A DNA stretch of 39,939 nt from an uncultured Nitrospiraceae bacterium (GTDB taxonomy: Bacteria; Nitrospirota; Thermodesulfovibrionia; Thermodesulfovibrionales; Thermodesulfovibrionaceae), in contig CAKZQH010000113.1 of NCBI GenBank assembly GCA_937139565.1, positions 1 to 39,939 on the forward strand, written 5' to 3'. Below the pieces are notes generated by a model. The model was not told the origin of the DNA, ran no database searches, and saw nothing but the letters and a program-made list of their open reading frames with translations. Of this stretch, positions 25,243-34,238 are shown piece by piece. The position numbers and the translations under genes are program-made. Every line of letters begins with the position of its first letter. Position 1 is the first letter of the stretch.

Positions 25243-25258
25243 TGGCATAGCCATTGCA
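25243..25258 (+). promoter_or_regulatory. Sigma-54 (-24/-12) promoter for the flgF operon
   Basis: TGGCATAGCCATTGCA has GG (25244-25245) and GC (25256-25257) ten bases apart and fits the TGGCAC-N5-TTGCA consensus very well. The expected transcript start near 25269 is downstream of the TTG at 25265 and 14 bases before the ATG at 25283. It therefore fixes the flgF start. Confidence 0.8.
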
Positions 25259-25282
25259 TTACCTTTGGTAGGAGGTGAGAAG

Positions 25283-26002
25283 ATGTATAAAGGAATTTAC
25301 ATATCAATGACAGGAATGGCAATGAGGGAAAATGAACTCTCTGCTGTTTCAAATAATCTCGCAAACATGAACACCACAGGATATAAAAGACAAAGTTTTG
25401 CAAGTAGGCTTTATCCACTACTTTCAGGAAAACCTTTTGAGTCAAGAGCTATTTATCATGAAGCAAGAAACCAGACTTTTTTTGGTACTCAATACATTGA
25501 TACCTCTCAGGGAGTATTAAGAAAGACCGGAAATCCCTTCGATGTGGCTATACAAGGCGAAGGGTTTTTCGCAGTGCAGAAGGGCCAAAGGATTTTTTAC
25601 TCAAGGGAGGGTTCTTTTACAAGGGATAATGAGAATTTCCTTGTTACTCAAGCAGGGCTAAGGGTTCTTGATGAGAATAATAATGCCATAGTAATCGAAG
25701 GTGACAAAATAGAAATAGGTCAGGATGGAAATGTTTATGTGGATGGTAATGTAGTAGCAAAGCTCAAATTAGTAAATCTACAGAATCTGAGACATGCAGG
25801 ACTTTCTCTATATGAAGGCACAGAAGCAGGACAGGCAACAGGTCAGATACTTCAGGGTTGGATTGAAAGTTCTAATGTAAATCCTATGAATGAAATGGTG
25901 CAGATGATACAGGCAATAAGAAATTTCGAATTTGCTCAAAGAGTTACTGCGAATTTTGACCAGTTAGCTCAAAGAGCAGTTAGTGAAATAGCAAGAGTCT
26001 AA
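25283..26002 (+). CDS. flgF: Flagellar proximal rod protein FlgF
   Basis: The 239-residue rod/hook family protein has the N-terminal motif NELSAVSNNLANMNTTGYKR and the C-terminal SSNVNPMNEMVQMIQAIRNF. The weaker match to FlgG plus its place before flgG identify it as FlgF, a proximal rod subunit. ATG 25283 is chosen because GGAGGTGAG stands right before it and the promoter places the transcript start after the alternative TTG. It is the first gene of the second flagellar operon. Confidence 0.9.
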   Translation: MYKGIYISMTGMAMRENELSAVSNNLANMNTTGYKRQSFASRLYPLLSGKPFESRAIYHEARNQTFFGTQYIDTSQGVLRKTGNPFDVAIQGEGFFAVQKGQRIFYSREGSFTRDNENFLVTQAGLRVLDENNNAIVIEGDKIEIGQDGNVYVDGNVVAKLKLVNLQNLRHAGLSLYEGTEAGQATGQILQGWIESSNVNPMNEMVQMIQAIRNFEFAQRVTANFDQLAQRAVSEIARV

Positions 26003-26015
26003 AAGGAGGTATTTA

Positions 26016-26804
26016 ATGTTAAGGTCTCTATTTACAGCTGCAACTGGAATGTATGCACAGCAATTAAATGTAGATGTTATATCCCATAACCTTGCCAATG
26101 TTAATACTACAGGCTTTAAAAAGGGTAGAGCAGAGTTTCAAGATTTACTATACCAGACCATAATCACACCTGGTGCACCATCCGATGATGGAACTCAATA
26201 TCCCTCAGGCATTCAGGTGGGGCTTGGAGTAAGACCGGTAGCAGTAGCAAAGTTTTTTACCACGGGTGATTTAATAAATACAGGAAATGCCCTTGACCTT
26301 GCCATTGATGGTGAAGGATTTTTTCAGATAACCCTTCCTGATGGAACCATTGCCTATACAAGAGCAGGTAATTTTCGTCTTGATAAAGATGGAAGAATTG
26401 TAACAAATGATGGTTATCCAATAGAGCCCGGGATTACAGTACCTGCGGACGCTACTCAAATAACTGTGGGAGGAGATGGAAGGGTTACAGTTCTTCAGCC
26501 AGGGACAGTAACTCCGGTTGAAATAGGAACAATAGAGCTTGCAAGGTTCATAAATCCAGGTGGATTAAAATCTATCGGGAAAAATCTCTTTCTTGAGACC
26601 GATGCTTCTGGAGCTCCTACAACAGGTACTCCTGGAACAGAGGGTAGAGGAACAATTGTGCAGGCGTTTCTTGAAATGTCTAATGTAAATATAGTCGAGG
26701 AGCTTGCGAATCTGATAATTGCGCAGAGAGCCTTTGACATTAACTCTAAATCAGTTCAAACTTCTGACGAAATGTTACAAACTACGGTAGCACTAAAGAG
26801 ATAA
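26016..26804 (+). CDS. flgG: Flagellar distal rod protein FlgG
   Basis: The 262-residue protein begins MLRSLFTAATGMYAQQLNVD, the FlgG pattern, with VISHNLANVNTTGFKKGRAE. It ends with SNVNIVEELANLIIAQRAFD and SVQTSDEMLQTTVALKR, closely as in other FlgG proteins. It forms the distal rod crossing the peptidoglycan and outer membrane. Length is that of the E. coli protein. AAGGAGGT precedes the ATG. Confidence 0.95.
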   Translation: MLRSLFTAATGMYAQQLNVDVISHNLANVNTTGFKKGRAEFQDLLYQTIITPGAPSDDGTQYPSGIQVGLGVRPVAVAKFFTTGDLINTGNALDLAIDGEGFFQITLPDGTIAYTRAGNFRLDKDGRIVTNDGYPIEPGITVPADATQITVGGDGRVTVLQPGTVTPVEIGTIELARFINPGGLKSIGKNLFLETDASGAPTTGTPGTEGRGTIVQAFLEMSNVNIVEELANLIIAQRAFDINSKSVQTSDEMLQTTVALKR

Positions 26805-26807
26805 AAA

Positions 26808-27491
26808 ATGAAAGGAAAGTTTTGTAATTTTCTATGTTTGTTTGTGCTTATTTTAACTGTTTCTATTGCTACAAGTGTTTTTGGTTTTGACATGAATGCT
26901 CTTGGGAATCTTCTCAGAGAAGAAATGAAGAAAACTTTTGGCAATAAGGATTTTGTTATAAGGGACATTAAATTTATAGGATTTGCACCAAAGGAGGATT
27001 GTATTCCCGAAAGGATACAGATAAGGGAACTAAAGAGGCCAAGCTCTGTAGAGTTTACCTTTTACTGTAAAAATAGGCAGTATCGAGCAATAGGAAATTA
27101 TGAGGTTTTTTTATCTTTGTATATATCCCAGAGACCTTTGAAAAAAGGAGACATGATAAAGGCTGAAGACATCGCAGAAATAAAGCTTCCAGTTCAAAGA
27201 ATTCCTGTTACTGCTGTAACAGACAAAGAAGAACTTATAGGCAGAATAATCAAAAGAACCATTGCCCAGGGAATAATAATTAAGGAAGAACATCTTTATT
27301 CTGGCATACCAGTTAAAAAGGGAAGTAAGGTGAATGTACTTATTACCGCAGGTAAGGTCACAGTAATGACAGAAGGTGTCTTAAAATCTGACGCTATAGT
27401 GGGTGAAATGGCTAAAGTTCAATGTATACAAACTGGCAAGGAAATTGTTGGTAGGTTGATTGAAAAAGATAAAGTGAGGGTGTCAATATGA
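26808..27491 (+). CDS. flgA: P-ring assembly chaperone FlgA
   Basis: The 227-residue protein has an N-terminal signal peptide (about 1-26, ending SVFGF). Its C-terminal SAF/FlgA domain shows PLKKGDMIKAEDIAEIKLPV, GRIIKRTIAQGIIIKEEHL and KGSKVNVLITAGKVTVMTEG. FlgA works in the periplasm to help FlgI polymerise into the P ring. The start is three bases after the flgG stop, and its end overlaps flgH by four bases. Confidence 0.9.
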   Translation: MKGKFCNFLCLFVLILTVSIATSVFGFDMNALGNLLREEMKKTFGNKDFVIRDIKFIGFAPKEDCIPERIQIRELKRPSSVEFTFYCKNRQYRAIGNYEVFLSLYISQRPLKKGDMIKAEDIAEIKLPVQRIPVTAVTDKEELIGRIIKRTIAQGIIIKEEHLYSGIPVKKGSKVNVLITAGKVTVMTEGVLKSDAIVGEMAKVQCIQTGKEIVGRLIEKDKVRVSI

Positions 27492-28222
27492 AAAAATATA
27501 ATTTAATTAGTCCCTTTATTTTAGGATTCATCGTTCTTTTACTTGCAGGATGTTCTGAATTAAAAGAGGTAAGAGACATTAAGGATGCAGGTATGCCACC
27601 GAAATACTACTATAAGGAAACGCCGACAGCTACTGTAGAAGGCGAAGGATCCCTTTGGAAAAACAGAGCATCTCTATTTGAGGACAAGAAAGCAAAAAGA
27701 GTAAATGACCTTGTTACAATCATAATAAATGAATCTACATCAGCTCAGAAAAAAGCAACCACCTCTGCATCAAGAGATTCCTCCTCTAATTATGGTCTTG
27801 ATTCATTTTTTGGTATGAACACAGATTTTAATATCCATAACCTTCCATTAATCAACGGATTTTATAAAGCAGGCAATATTTTCTCTCCTTCTGTTAAGGG
27901 TTCAGCGCAAAGTGAATTCTCAGGGCAAGGAGACACTTCAAGAACAGGAAGAATTACAGGAACAATCACAGCAAAAGTCGTAGAGGTGCTACCAAATGGA
28001 AATCTTGTTATTGAATCACGGAAAGAGATATTTGTAAACAACGAAAAAGAAATTTTGGTCCTAAGAGGAATAATAAGGCCTGATGACATAACTCAGAGTA
28101 ATACCATACTTAGTCAGTATGTAGCTGATGCCCAGATATTTCTCGTAGGAGAAGGCACCTTAGGTGACAAGCAATCTCAAGGTTGGCTTGTAAGATTTCT
28201 TGACAAAATATGGCCCTTTTAG
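27488..28222 (+). CDS. flgH: L-ring lipoprotein FlgH
   Basis: The 244-residue protein has a lipoprotein signal with lipobox LLAGC (Cys about residue 22). It also has the FlgH features SLFEDKKAKRVNDLVTIIINE, then NGNLVIESRKEIFVNNEKEI and GIIRPDDI. It forms the outer-membrane L ring and so indicates a diderm cell. It overlaps flgA by four bases. Confidence 0.94.
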   Translation: MKKYNLISPFILGFIVLLLAGCSELKEVRDIKDAGMPPKYYYKETPTATVEGEGSLWKNRASLFEDKKAKRVNDLVTIIINESTSAQKKATTSASRDSSSNYGLDSFFGMNTDFNIHNLPLINGFYKAGNIFSPSVKGSAQSEFSGQGDTSRTGRITGTITAKVVEVLPNGNLVIESRKEIFVNNEKEILVLRGIIRPDDITQSNTILSQYVADAQIFLVGEGTLGDKQSQGWLVRFLDKIWPF

Positions 28223-28234
28223 AGGAGGGATGAA

Positions 28235-29371
28235 ATGGTTTGTGTGAAAAATCTGATTAATACTAAAAAGCTTACAAGCATAGTTTTCTTGATTTCTTTT
28301 CTTTTTTATTTTTCAATTGAAAATTCCTCTGGAGAAAGAATCAAAGATATAGCAAACTGGGCTGGAATAAGAGATAATCAACTAATTGGTTATGGTCTTG
28401 TTGTTGGTTTAAATGGCACAGGTGACAAAGATGGAACCTATCTTTATCAACCTATTGCAAATATGTTAAGTCGAATGGGTGTGACAGTAAATGTAAAAGA
28501 CTTAAAGGGTAAAGTAAAAAATGTAGCAGCAGTAATGGTTACAGCAAAATTACCAACTAATTTAAAACCAGGTGCGCAGATTGATGTTCAGGTTTCATCG
28601 ATAGGAGATGCTAAATCTCTTCAGGGTGGCACTCTCTTGCTTACACCACTTACAGGTCCAGATGGTGAGGTCTATGCTCTTGCTCAGGGTCCAATTTCAA
28701 TAGGAGGATTTATTGCAGCAGGAAGAGCTGCCCAGGCAGTTAAAAATCATCAAAATGTGGGATATATCCCCCAGGGAGCAGTGGTAGAGAAAACTGTTCC
28801 AGTGCAACTTAATGGAAAAAATGAACTTCAACTTCTACTTCAATTTCCAGATATTACCACAGCCTCTAATATAGCCGAAAGAATAAACGAAAGGTTTAAA
28901 ACATCTATTGCAAAAGCAAACGATCCCTCGACAGTGTTTATTTCAGTTCCGCAAAACTTTAGAGGTAATGTATTAGATTTTATGGCAGAAGTGGAAAAGA
29001 TAGAGGTAAAAACCGATTTGCCAGCAAGAGTTGTTATAAATGAAAGAACAGGAACTATTGTAATAGGTTCCAATGTAAAAATTGCTTCTACTGCTTTAGC
29101 TCATGGAGGATTAACCATAACAATAAAAGAGACTCCAGAGGTTATTCAGCCACCGCCATTTGCTCCTCGAGGAGCCCAGACAGAAATAGTTCCAAGAACT
29201 GACCTAAAGGTTGAGGAAAAACAAGCATCTTTAGTGGAGGTTCAGGGTTCAACCGTTGGAGAGCTTGTGAAAGCACTAAATACCTTAGGTGTTACCCCAA
29301 AAGATTTGATTTCCATATTGCAAGCCCTTAAAACATCGGGTGCATTAAAGGCTGATTTGGTAATAATGTGA
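28235..29371 (+). CDS. flgI: P-ring protein FlgI
   Basis: The 378-residue protein has a long N-terminal signal peptide (about 1-33). Mature features are RIKDIANWAGIRDNQLIGYG, LVVGLNGTGDKDG, and a C-terminal LVKALNTLGVTPKDLISILQ. It builds the periplasmic P ring around the rod with help from FlgA. GAGGAGGG lies before the ATG at 28235. An out-of-frame ATG overlaps the ribosome site and is not used. Confidence 0.95.
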   Translation: MVCVKNLINTKKLTSIVFLISFLFYFSIENSSGERIKDIANWAGIRDNQLIGYGLVVGLNGTGDKDGTYLYQPIANMLSRMGVTVNVKDLKGKVKNVAAVMVTAKLPTNLKPGAQIDVQVSSIGDAKSLQGGTLLLTPLTGPDGEVYALAQGPISIGGFIAAGRAAQAVKNHQNVGYIPQGAVVEKTVPVQLNGKNELQLLLQFPDITTASNIAERINERFKTSIAKANDPSTVFISVPQNFRGNVLDFMAEVEKIEVKTDLPARVVINERTGTIVIGSNVKIASTALAHGGLTITIKETPEVIQPPPFAPRGAQTEIVPRTDLKVEEKQASLVEVQGSTVGELVKALNTLGVTPKDLISILQALKTSGALKADLVIM

Positions 29372-29378
29372 GGATAAA

Positions 29379-30131
29379 ATGTCAATAACAAATTCCATAG
29401 AAAGCACTAAAAATATCGGCCAGAATACCTCTCAAGCTCAACTTAAGGAAATATCGAAAAAAATAGAGACACTTTTTTTAAGTGAACTGCTCAAAATAAT
29501 GTTTGCAAACACTTCCTTTAACAAGGATAGAACAACATCTACCTATATGACTGCAGTTATCCCAGAGATAGCCCAGATGATGGCTGAAAGAGAAATGGGA
29601 ATAGGCAGATTTTTCATGGAAAATCAGGCTTTAGAGCGAAGCATCTCTATTAATAAAAAGATTGATTTAAAACCTTTTCCAACTGAAAAAAGAGATGAAA
29701 AGCAAGCACTTTCAGCGCTTCCCCAAAAGATAACCCTTCCTGTTCCCGGAAAATTAACCTCCTCCTTTGGTATGCGTATTGATCCAATTGATGGAAAATA
29801 CAGACATCATAACGGTATTGATATAGCTGTCCCGGAGGGAACACCTGTTAGAGCAGCAATGTCTGGAAAGGTTATTTATTCAGGTTATAGCAAAGGATAT
29901 GGGAATTGCGTAATTATTGAGCATGAAAACGGTCTTCAGACCGTTTACGGTCATAATTCAAAAAATTTAGTAAAAGTAGGAGATAGAGTTACGCAAGAAA
30001 CTGTGGTTGCTCTTTCCGGCTCTACAGGAAGGGTAACGGGTCCACATTTACACTTCGAAGTGAGAAAAGACGGAAAGCCAGTAAATCCCATAGCATTGCT
30101 AAATGATTCTGAAAAAACGACGATTATATAA
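29379..30131 (+). CDS. flgJ: FlgJ rod-binding domain fused to an M23 (LytM) peptidase
   Basis: The 250-residue protein has the FlgJ/rod-binding domain at 20-90 (IETLFLSELLKIMFANT, YMTAVIPEIAQMMAEREMGI). The C-terminal M23 metallopeptidase domain is at about 115-240. Zinc and catalytic residues are in place: H144-x3-D148 (HNGID), H192 (VYGH) and H223-x-H225 (GPHLHFE). E. coli FlgJ instead carries a glucosaminidase. The domain should cut peptide cross-links so the rod can pass. There is no signal peptide, as for FlgJ, which leaves by the flagellar export route. Confidence 0.9.
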   Translation: MSITNSIESTKNIGQNTSQAQLKEISKKIETLFLSELLKIMFANTSFNKDRTTSTYMTAVIPEIAQMMAEREMGIGRFFMENQALERSISINKKIDLKPFPTEKRDEKQALSALPQKITLPVPGKLTSSFGMRIDPIDGKYRHHNGIDIAVPEGTPVRAAMSGKVIYSGYSKGYGNCVIIEHENGLQTVYGHNSKNLVKVGDRVTQETVVALSGSTGRVTGPHLHFEVRKDGKPVNPIALLNDSEKTTII

Positions 30132-30161
30132 ATATAAAGATTAAAGAAGGAGGTGTTATAA

Positions 30162-30461
30162 ATGATAGGAGGACCAATAAAAATAGACGGAGTTGCACCA
30201 ACTACAGGGCTTCATGCAGAAAAATCATTGGGTAAAGCTCCTGAAAGAAGTGAGGAGGTTATCACAAAAGATCAAGTTACTGTCTCTGAAGCAGCAAAGA
30301 ATATTTCAAGGTTAATGGTTGAGGTAAGTAACATTCCAGATATAAGGGCAGATAAAGTCGAAGAACTTAAAAACGCTATAAATGCAGGAACCTACGAGGT
30401 AAAGGGAAGTGAAATTGCAGGAAAGATAATAAAGGAGGCTTTAGTTGACAAGCTTGTATGA
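30162..30461 (+). CDS. flgM: Anti-sigma-28 factor FlgM
   Basis: The 99-residue protein has a flexible N-terminus and a C-terminal FlgM domain (DQVTVSEAAKNISRLMVEVS, then ADKVEELKNAINAGTYEVKG, SEIAGKIIKEAL). FlgM holds FliA until the hook is complete and is then exported. The Shine-Dalgarno AAGGAGGTG is strong. A 30-base gap separates it from flgJ; no sigma-28 promoter is evident there. Confidence 0.93.
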   Translation: MIGGPIKIDGVAPTTGLHAEKSLGKAPERSEEVITKDQVTVSEAAKNISRLMVEVSNIPDIRADKVEELKNAINAGTYEVKGSEIAGKIIKEALVDKLV

Positions 30462-30894
30462 AGAAATAATTAAAATTCTCAAAGAAGAGGAAGTACTTCT
30501 TACAAGTTTATATCAAATTGTTTCTGAGGAAAGGGATGCAATAATCGGATTAAAATCCTCAGAGTTAGAAAAAGTTTTACTTAAGAAAGAGGAAACCCTT
30601 ATGAAACTATCTCTTTGGGAAGTTGAAAGAGAGAAAACCATTGAAAGAAACAACCTAAAAGGAATTACTCTAAATGAGCTTATTAGTTATTTTGAGGAAC
30701 AAGATAAATCACGGGATATATCTGAACTTAAGGGTTTATTCGATAAAATGAAAACTCTTCTTTCATCTATTAGGGAAATACAGAAAATAAATGAGCAGTT
30801 AATTGATCGTTCCCTTATCCATTTAGGAACAGCCCTTAAATTTCTTGAAAACTTTGGAATAAAGCCAAAGCAAAGCCTTTCGAGGGAGGCATAG
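30445..30894 (+). CDS. flgN: FlgN-type chaperone for hook-filament junction proteins
   Basis: The 149-residue, highly helical protein is of FlgN length and lies between flgM and flgK, its usual place. The N-terminus LYEEIIKILKEEEVLLTSLY fits the family. FlgN escorts FlgK and FlgL to the export gate. It starts at TTG 30445, six bases after AAAGGAGG, and overlaps flgM by 17 bases. FlgN sequences diverge greatly, so the call rests partly on position. Confidence 0.82.
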   Translation: MTSLYEEIIKILKEEEVLLTSLYQIVSEERDAIIGLKSSELEKVLLKKEETLMKLSLWEVEREKTIERNNLKGITLNELISYFEEQDKSRDISELKGLFDKMKTLLSSIREIQKINEQLIDRSLIHLGTALKFLENFGIKPKQSLSREA

Positions 30895-32535
30895 ATGTCT
30901 CTTTCAGCTCTCTTTGATATTGGGAAAACAGGCGTTCTTAACTATCAGAAGGCACTTGAGGTAGTATCCCATAACATAGCAAATAGTGCCACTGAAGGAT
31001 ACACAAGGCAGGATGTTATCTTTCAAAATATGCCTTCAGGTACTCTTAGTGTTAGAGGAGTTACGGGAAGAGGAGTAAAGCTTCAGGATATTCGTAGAAT
31101 GTATGATTCCTTCATAGAGTTACAGCTTAAAACAGAAAGCTCGAATCTTGGTTACTGGGATGTAGTCTATAATGGAATGTTAAGGCTTGAAAGCATATTT
31201 AATGACTCCTCTGATACAGCCCTAAGCAAAAGCATAAACGATTTTTTTAATGCATGGCAGGAAATAAGTCAGAATCCCTCAGGAACTGCTGAAAGAACCC
31301 TTCTTCTTGATAAAGCAAATTATTTAGCAAAAAGAGTAAATCTCTCCTATAAATCACTAATTGATGAAAGAGCAGAGCTTTATACTGATACAAAAAATCT
31401 TATTGATCAAATAAACAAATACTTGGATCAGATAAATGAACTAAATGAAAAAATTGCCTCAAGTCCAGGTTCGCTTGATGCTTTGGATCAAAGAGAAAAT
31501 CTTGTAAAACAGTTAAATGACATTGTTCAGATAAATTATTTTGAGGACAATGCTGGAAGATACTCTATTCTGCTTGGTGGAATGCCTATGGTTGATGGTG
31601 GTAAGGTTTATCATTTAAGTGTGAATCTTGATGTTAATCAAAATATGCAATTTAATCTTGAAACAGGCTCAGGAACAATTAATGTTACCCAATTAATTCA
31701 AGGTGGAAAATTAAAAGCTGAGATAGATTTAAGAGATGAAGTTATTCCTGAATATATGAACAAGTTAAACATGTTTGTCTTCGATTTTACAGAGGCAATA
31801 AATGGACTGCATAGGAGAGGATATGGTTTAGACGGCTCCACAGGAAGTAATTTTTTCACGCAACTTTATGATTTAAATACTACTTCTGGTTCCTTTGGAG
31901 ATATCCAATTTAAAATTAATCAAGTTAATGCAAATACCTACGATAGTTTTTCTGTTCAGTTTGATGGAACAAATTGGACAGTCACGAATAATACAACTGG
32001 TTTACCAATAACACCTGTGGTATCCTCCTGGGTTGATGGAACGGATACTTATTACAAATTAAGCTTTAATGATATGGAAGTTACTTTTAAAAATCCGACC
32101 AATAACCTTGATCTGGATTATCAAATCAAATCAAATACAGCCTTTCTATTTAGTTTGAATATCAACAATATAAATAAGATAGCTGCTGCAAAGGCAGATC
32201 CTACTTCTCCAACAAGTGGAGATATGGACAATGAAAATGCAAGAGCTATTTATGCCTTAGTTGACAGTAAAATCATCGGTAGTTCAACAGCAACTGATTA
32301 TTATCGATCTATAGTATCTCAAATAGGTGTCTATACTGCAAGTGCTAATACTCAAAAGAGCTTTCAGTCATCTCTTGTTGATGAATTACAAAAACGAAGA
32401 CAAGACATCTCTGGTGTCAGCCTTGATGAGGAAGCGGTGAACTTAGTTAAATACCAAAAAATGTATGAAGCATCAGCCCGTGTAATAAGGGTAGCTGATG
32501 AAATACTTGCCACCCTTTTTGATATGGTGAGGTAA
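30895..32535 (+). CDS. flgK: Hook-filament junction protein FlgK (HAP1)
   Basis: The 546-residue protein shows the N-terminal YQKALEVVSHNIANSATEGY and the C-terminal SLDEEAVNLVKYQKMYEASA, with IRVADEILATLFDMVR at the end. These are the coiled-coil parts shared by axial proteins. The middle is the variable surface region. It joins hook to filament. It starts directly after the flgN stop with GAGGGAGG upstream. Confidence 0.95.
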   Translation: MSLSALFDIGKTGVLNYQKALEVVSHNIANSATEGYTRQDVIFQNMPSGTLSVRGVTGRGVKLQDIRRMYDSFIELQLKTESSNLGYWDVVYNGMLRLESIFNDSSDTALSKSINDFFNAWQEISQNPSGTAERTLLLDKANYLAKRVNLSYKSLIDERAELYTDTKNLIDQINKYLDQINELNEKIASSPGSLDALDQRENLVKQLNDIVQINYFEDNAGRYSILLGGMPMVDGGKVYHLSVNLDVNQNMQFNLETGSGTINVTQLIQGGKLKAEIDLRDEVIPEYMNKLNMFVFDFTEAINGLHRRGYGLDGSTGSNFFTQLYDLNTTSGSFGDIQFKINQVNANTYDSFSVQFDGTNWTVTNNTTGLPITPVVSSWVDGTDTYYKLSFNDMEVTFKNPTNNLDLDYQIKSNTAFLFSLNINNINKIAAAKADPTSPTSGDMDNENARAIYALVDSKIIGSSTATDYYRSIVSQIGVYTASANTQKSFQSSLVDELQKRRQDISGVSLDEEAVNLVKYQKMYEASARVIRVADEILATLFDMVR

Positions 32536-32538
32536 GAT

Positions 32539-33936
32539 ATGAAAGTAACAACATCGTTCATTTATCAGAGTTTTTTAAAAGATTTTAATTCCCAGTTAGA
32601 GGAAATATTCAGGGCTCAGAAACAGCTCTCTACAGGTAAAAGAGTTTTATCTCCAAGTGATGATCCTGTTGCAATGTCTCGAATTGTGAAGTATAGATCA
32701 GAACTCTCTGCCCTTGAGGAGTACTCAAGGGTAATTGACACCGCTGATATTTATAACTCTGCAATTGAAACAGCCATCAATGATCTTAAAAATATGGTAA
32801 TAAAGGCAAAAACCTATGCTGTTAATGGGTCAACAGATACACTATCAGCTACAGATAGACTTGCTTTAGCCCAGGAGGTTGATTCAATACTTCAAAGAAG
32901 TATAGAGGCAATAAACACAAAGGTATCAAGTAGATACATATTTGGTGGTTATAAAACAGATATTGCACCAGTTAACGTAGCTACAGGCATCTATCAATCA
33001 GATACAAATCTTCAGTATGTGGATATAAGCTTCTTTCTTGATGTAGCTGTAAATATTCCTGCTACTGACTTCTTTACTTATCAGATAGATCCAACTGATC
33101 CTGATAGAAATCTAAAGGTTTTAACACCTTATAATTACAATTTCACAGGAGATCCAAATGGAGTATACGACGCAGATCCTCTCTCTGCACTATTAATGGC
33201 CCAGCCTTCAGGTGGAGCAATAACTTATCCAACAGCATCTTTTTCTGCCAGTGGAGGCACTCTTAATATTATCCTTGAAGACCTTGGCTCAGCCTCAGTA
33301 AATATTAATCCTGGGGCCTCTCTTGAGGATATAAGGGATGCTATAAACTCACAAGCAGGAAGCATTGTTAAGGCTTGGGTAGTCAACACCGGAACATCAA
33401 CTTCGCCTGATTACAGACTTGTTATCGGTAGTGTGCCAAATGGAAAATCTGATATGGTTAAGATTTCAGTGACAGCACTATCAGGAGATAATCTTAATCT
33501 TTTAGGAAACATGAGCCTCGAGGAAAATATAAATGGCTATAATTACATAACAGATCCTACGGATCCTAATTATTATAGCTTCAATAACAACTATCTGAAT
33601 GAGAACTACTACTTAAGGGCTCTTCATTTCTTGAAGGTTGCCCTTGAAAACAATGATCAGGGACGAATTCAAAAAGCAGTTGGATATCTTGATAAGATTG
33701 CTGATAAACTATACAGACAACAGTCGATTATTGGAGCAAGGCTAAATAAAGTGGAAAGCACAACAGACTACAATTTAGAGGTAAAGACAAACACTAAACA
33801 AAGTCTTTCCAATGATCAGGATGCCGATGCACTTCAAGTAATTTCCGAATTGCAAAGGAGAATGACTGTACTGCAGGCATTGAGGGTTACTCTTTCAGAC
33901 TTTTTCAGAAGCAATCTCTTTGATTTTCTGAGGTAA
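32539..33936 (+). CDS. flgL: Hook-filament junction protein FlgL (HAP3), long form
   Basis: The 465-residue protein has the flagellin-like N-terminus EEIFRAQKQLSTGKRVLSPS, with DDPVAMSRIVKYRSEL, and a C-terminus DADALQVISELQRRMTVLQA. At 465 residues it is much longer than the E. coli protein (317). The extra middle part includes a segment around 235-320 resembling the flagellin IN motif (GGTLNIILEDLGSASVNI, LEDIRDAINSQAGSIVKAWV). It caps FlgK and binds the first flagellin. It follows flgK after three bases. Confidence 0.92.
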   Translation: MKVTTSFIYQSFLKDFNSQLEEIFRAQKQLSTGKRVLSPSDDPVAMSRIVKYRSELSALEEYSRVIDTADIYNSAIETAINDLKNMVIKAKTYAVNGSTDTLSATDRLALAQEVDSILQRSIEAINTKVSSRYIFGGYKTDIAPVNVATGIYQSDTNLQYVDISFFLDVAVNIPATDFFTYQIDPTDPDRNLKVLTPYNYNFTGDPNGVYDADPLSALLMAQPSGGAITYPTASFSASGGTLNIILEDLGSASVNINPGASLEDIRDAINSQAGSIVKAWVVNTGTSTSPDYRLVIGSVPNGKSDMVKISVTALSGDNLNLLGNMSLEENINGYNYITDPTDPNYYSFNNNYLNENYYLRALHFLKVALENNDQGRIQKAVGYLDKIADKLYRQQSIIGARLNKVESTTDYNLEVKTNTKQSLSNDQDADALQVISELQRRMTVLQALRVTLSDFFRSNLFDFLR

Positions 33937-33938
33937 AT

Positions 33939-34238
33939 TTGCTCATTCTTACAAGAAAAGAAGGGCAATCTATTCGGATCGGAGAGAATATCGTCATAAA
34001 GATAGTTGCTATTGATGGTGGTCAGGTAAAAATTGGAATTGATGCGCCGAAAGGTGTTGCTATTTTCAGAGAAGAACTTTACGAAAAACTTAAAGAAAGC
34101 AATATCGAAGCCTTAAAAACATCAAAAGAAGTAAGTTTTGAAGAATTAATCTCTAAGATTCCAAAAGATGACGAAAAGACAGACTTTGAAAAAACAAAGA
34201 AAGATAAAAGAATTTTCAAAGAGGAGAAAAAAGAATGA
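33939..34238 (+). CDS. csrA: Carbon storage regulator CsrA, with C-terminal extension
   Basis: The 99-residue protein begins at TTG 33939, two bases after the flgL stop, with the invariant MLILTRKEGQSIRIGENIVI and the RNA-binding GVAIFREELYEKL. It represses translation by binding GGA sites near ribosome sites. The core is about 60 residues, but 35-40 Lys/Glu-rich residues follow, longer than most CsrA proteins. It overlaps fliW by four bases (ATGA). Confidence 0.93.
   Translation: MLILTRKEGQSIRIGENIVIKIVAIDGGQVKIGIDAPKGVAIFREELYEKLKESNIEALKTSKEVSFEELISKIPKDDEKTDFEKTKKDKRIFKEEKKE

Noticed and set aside
25265-25282. Longer FlgF starting at TTG 25265
   Set aside because: It would begin before the transcript start predicted from the sigma-54 type promoter, and the Shine-Dalgarno lies just before ATG 25283.
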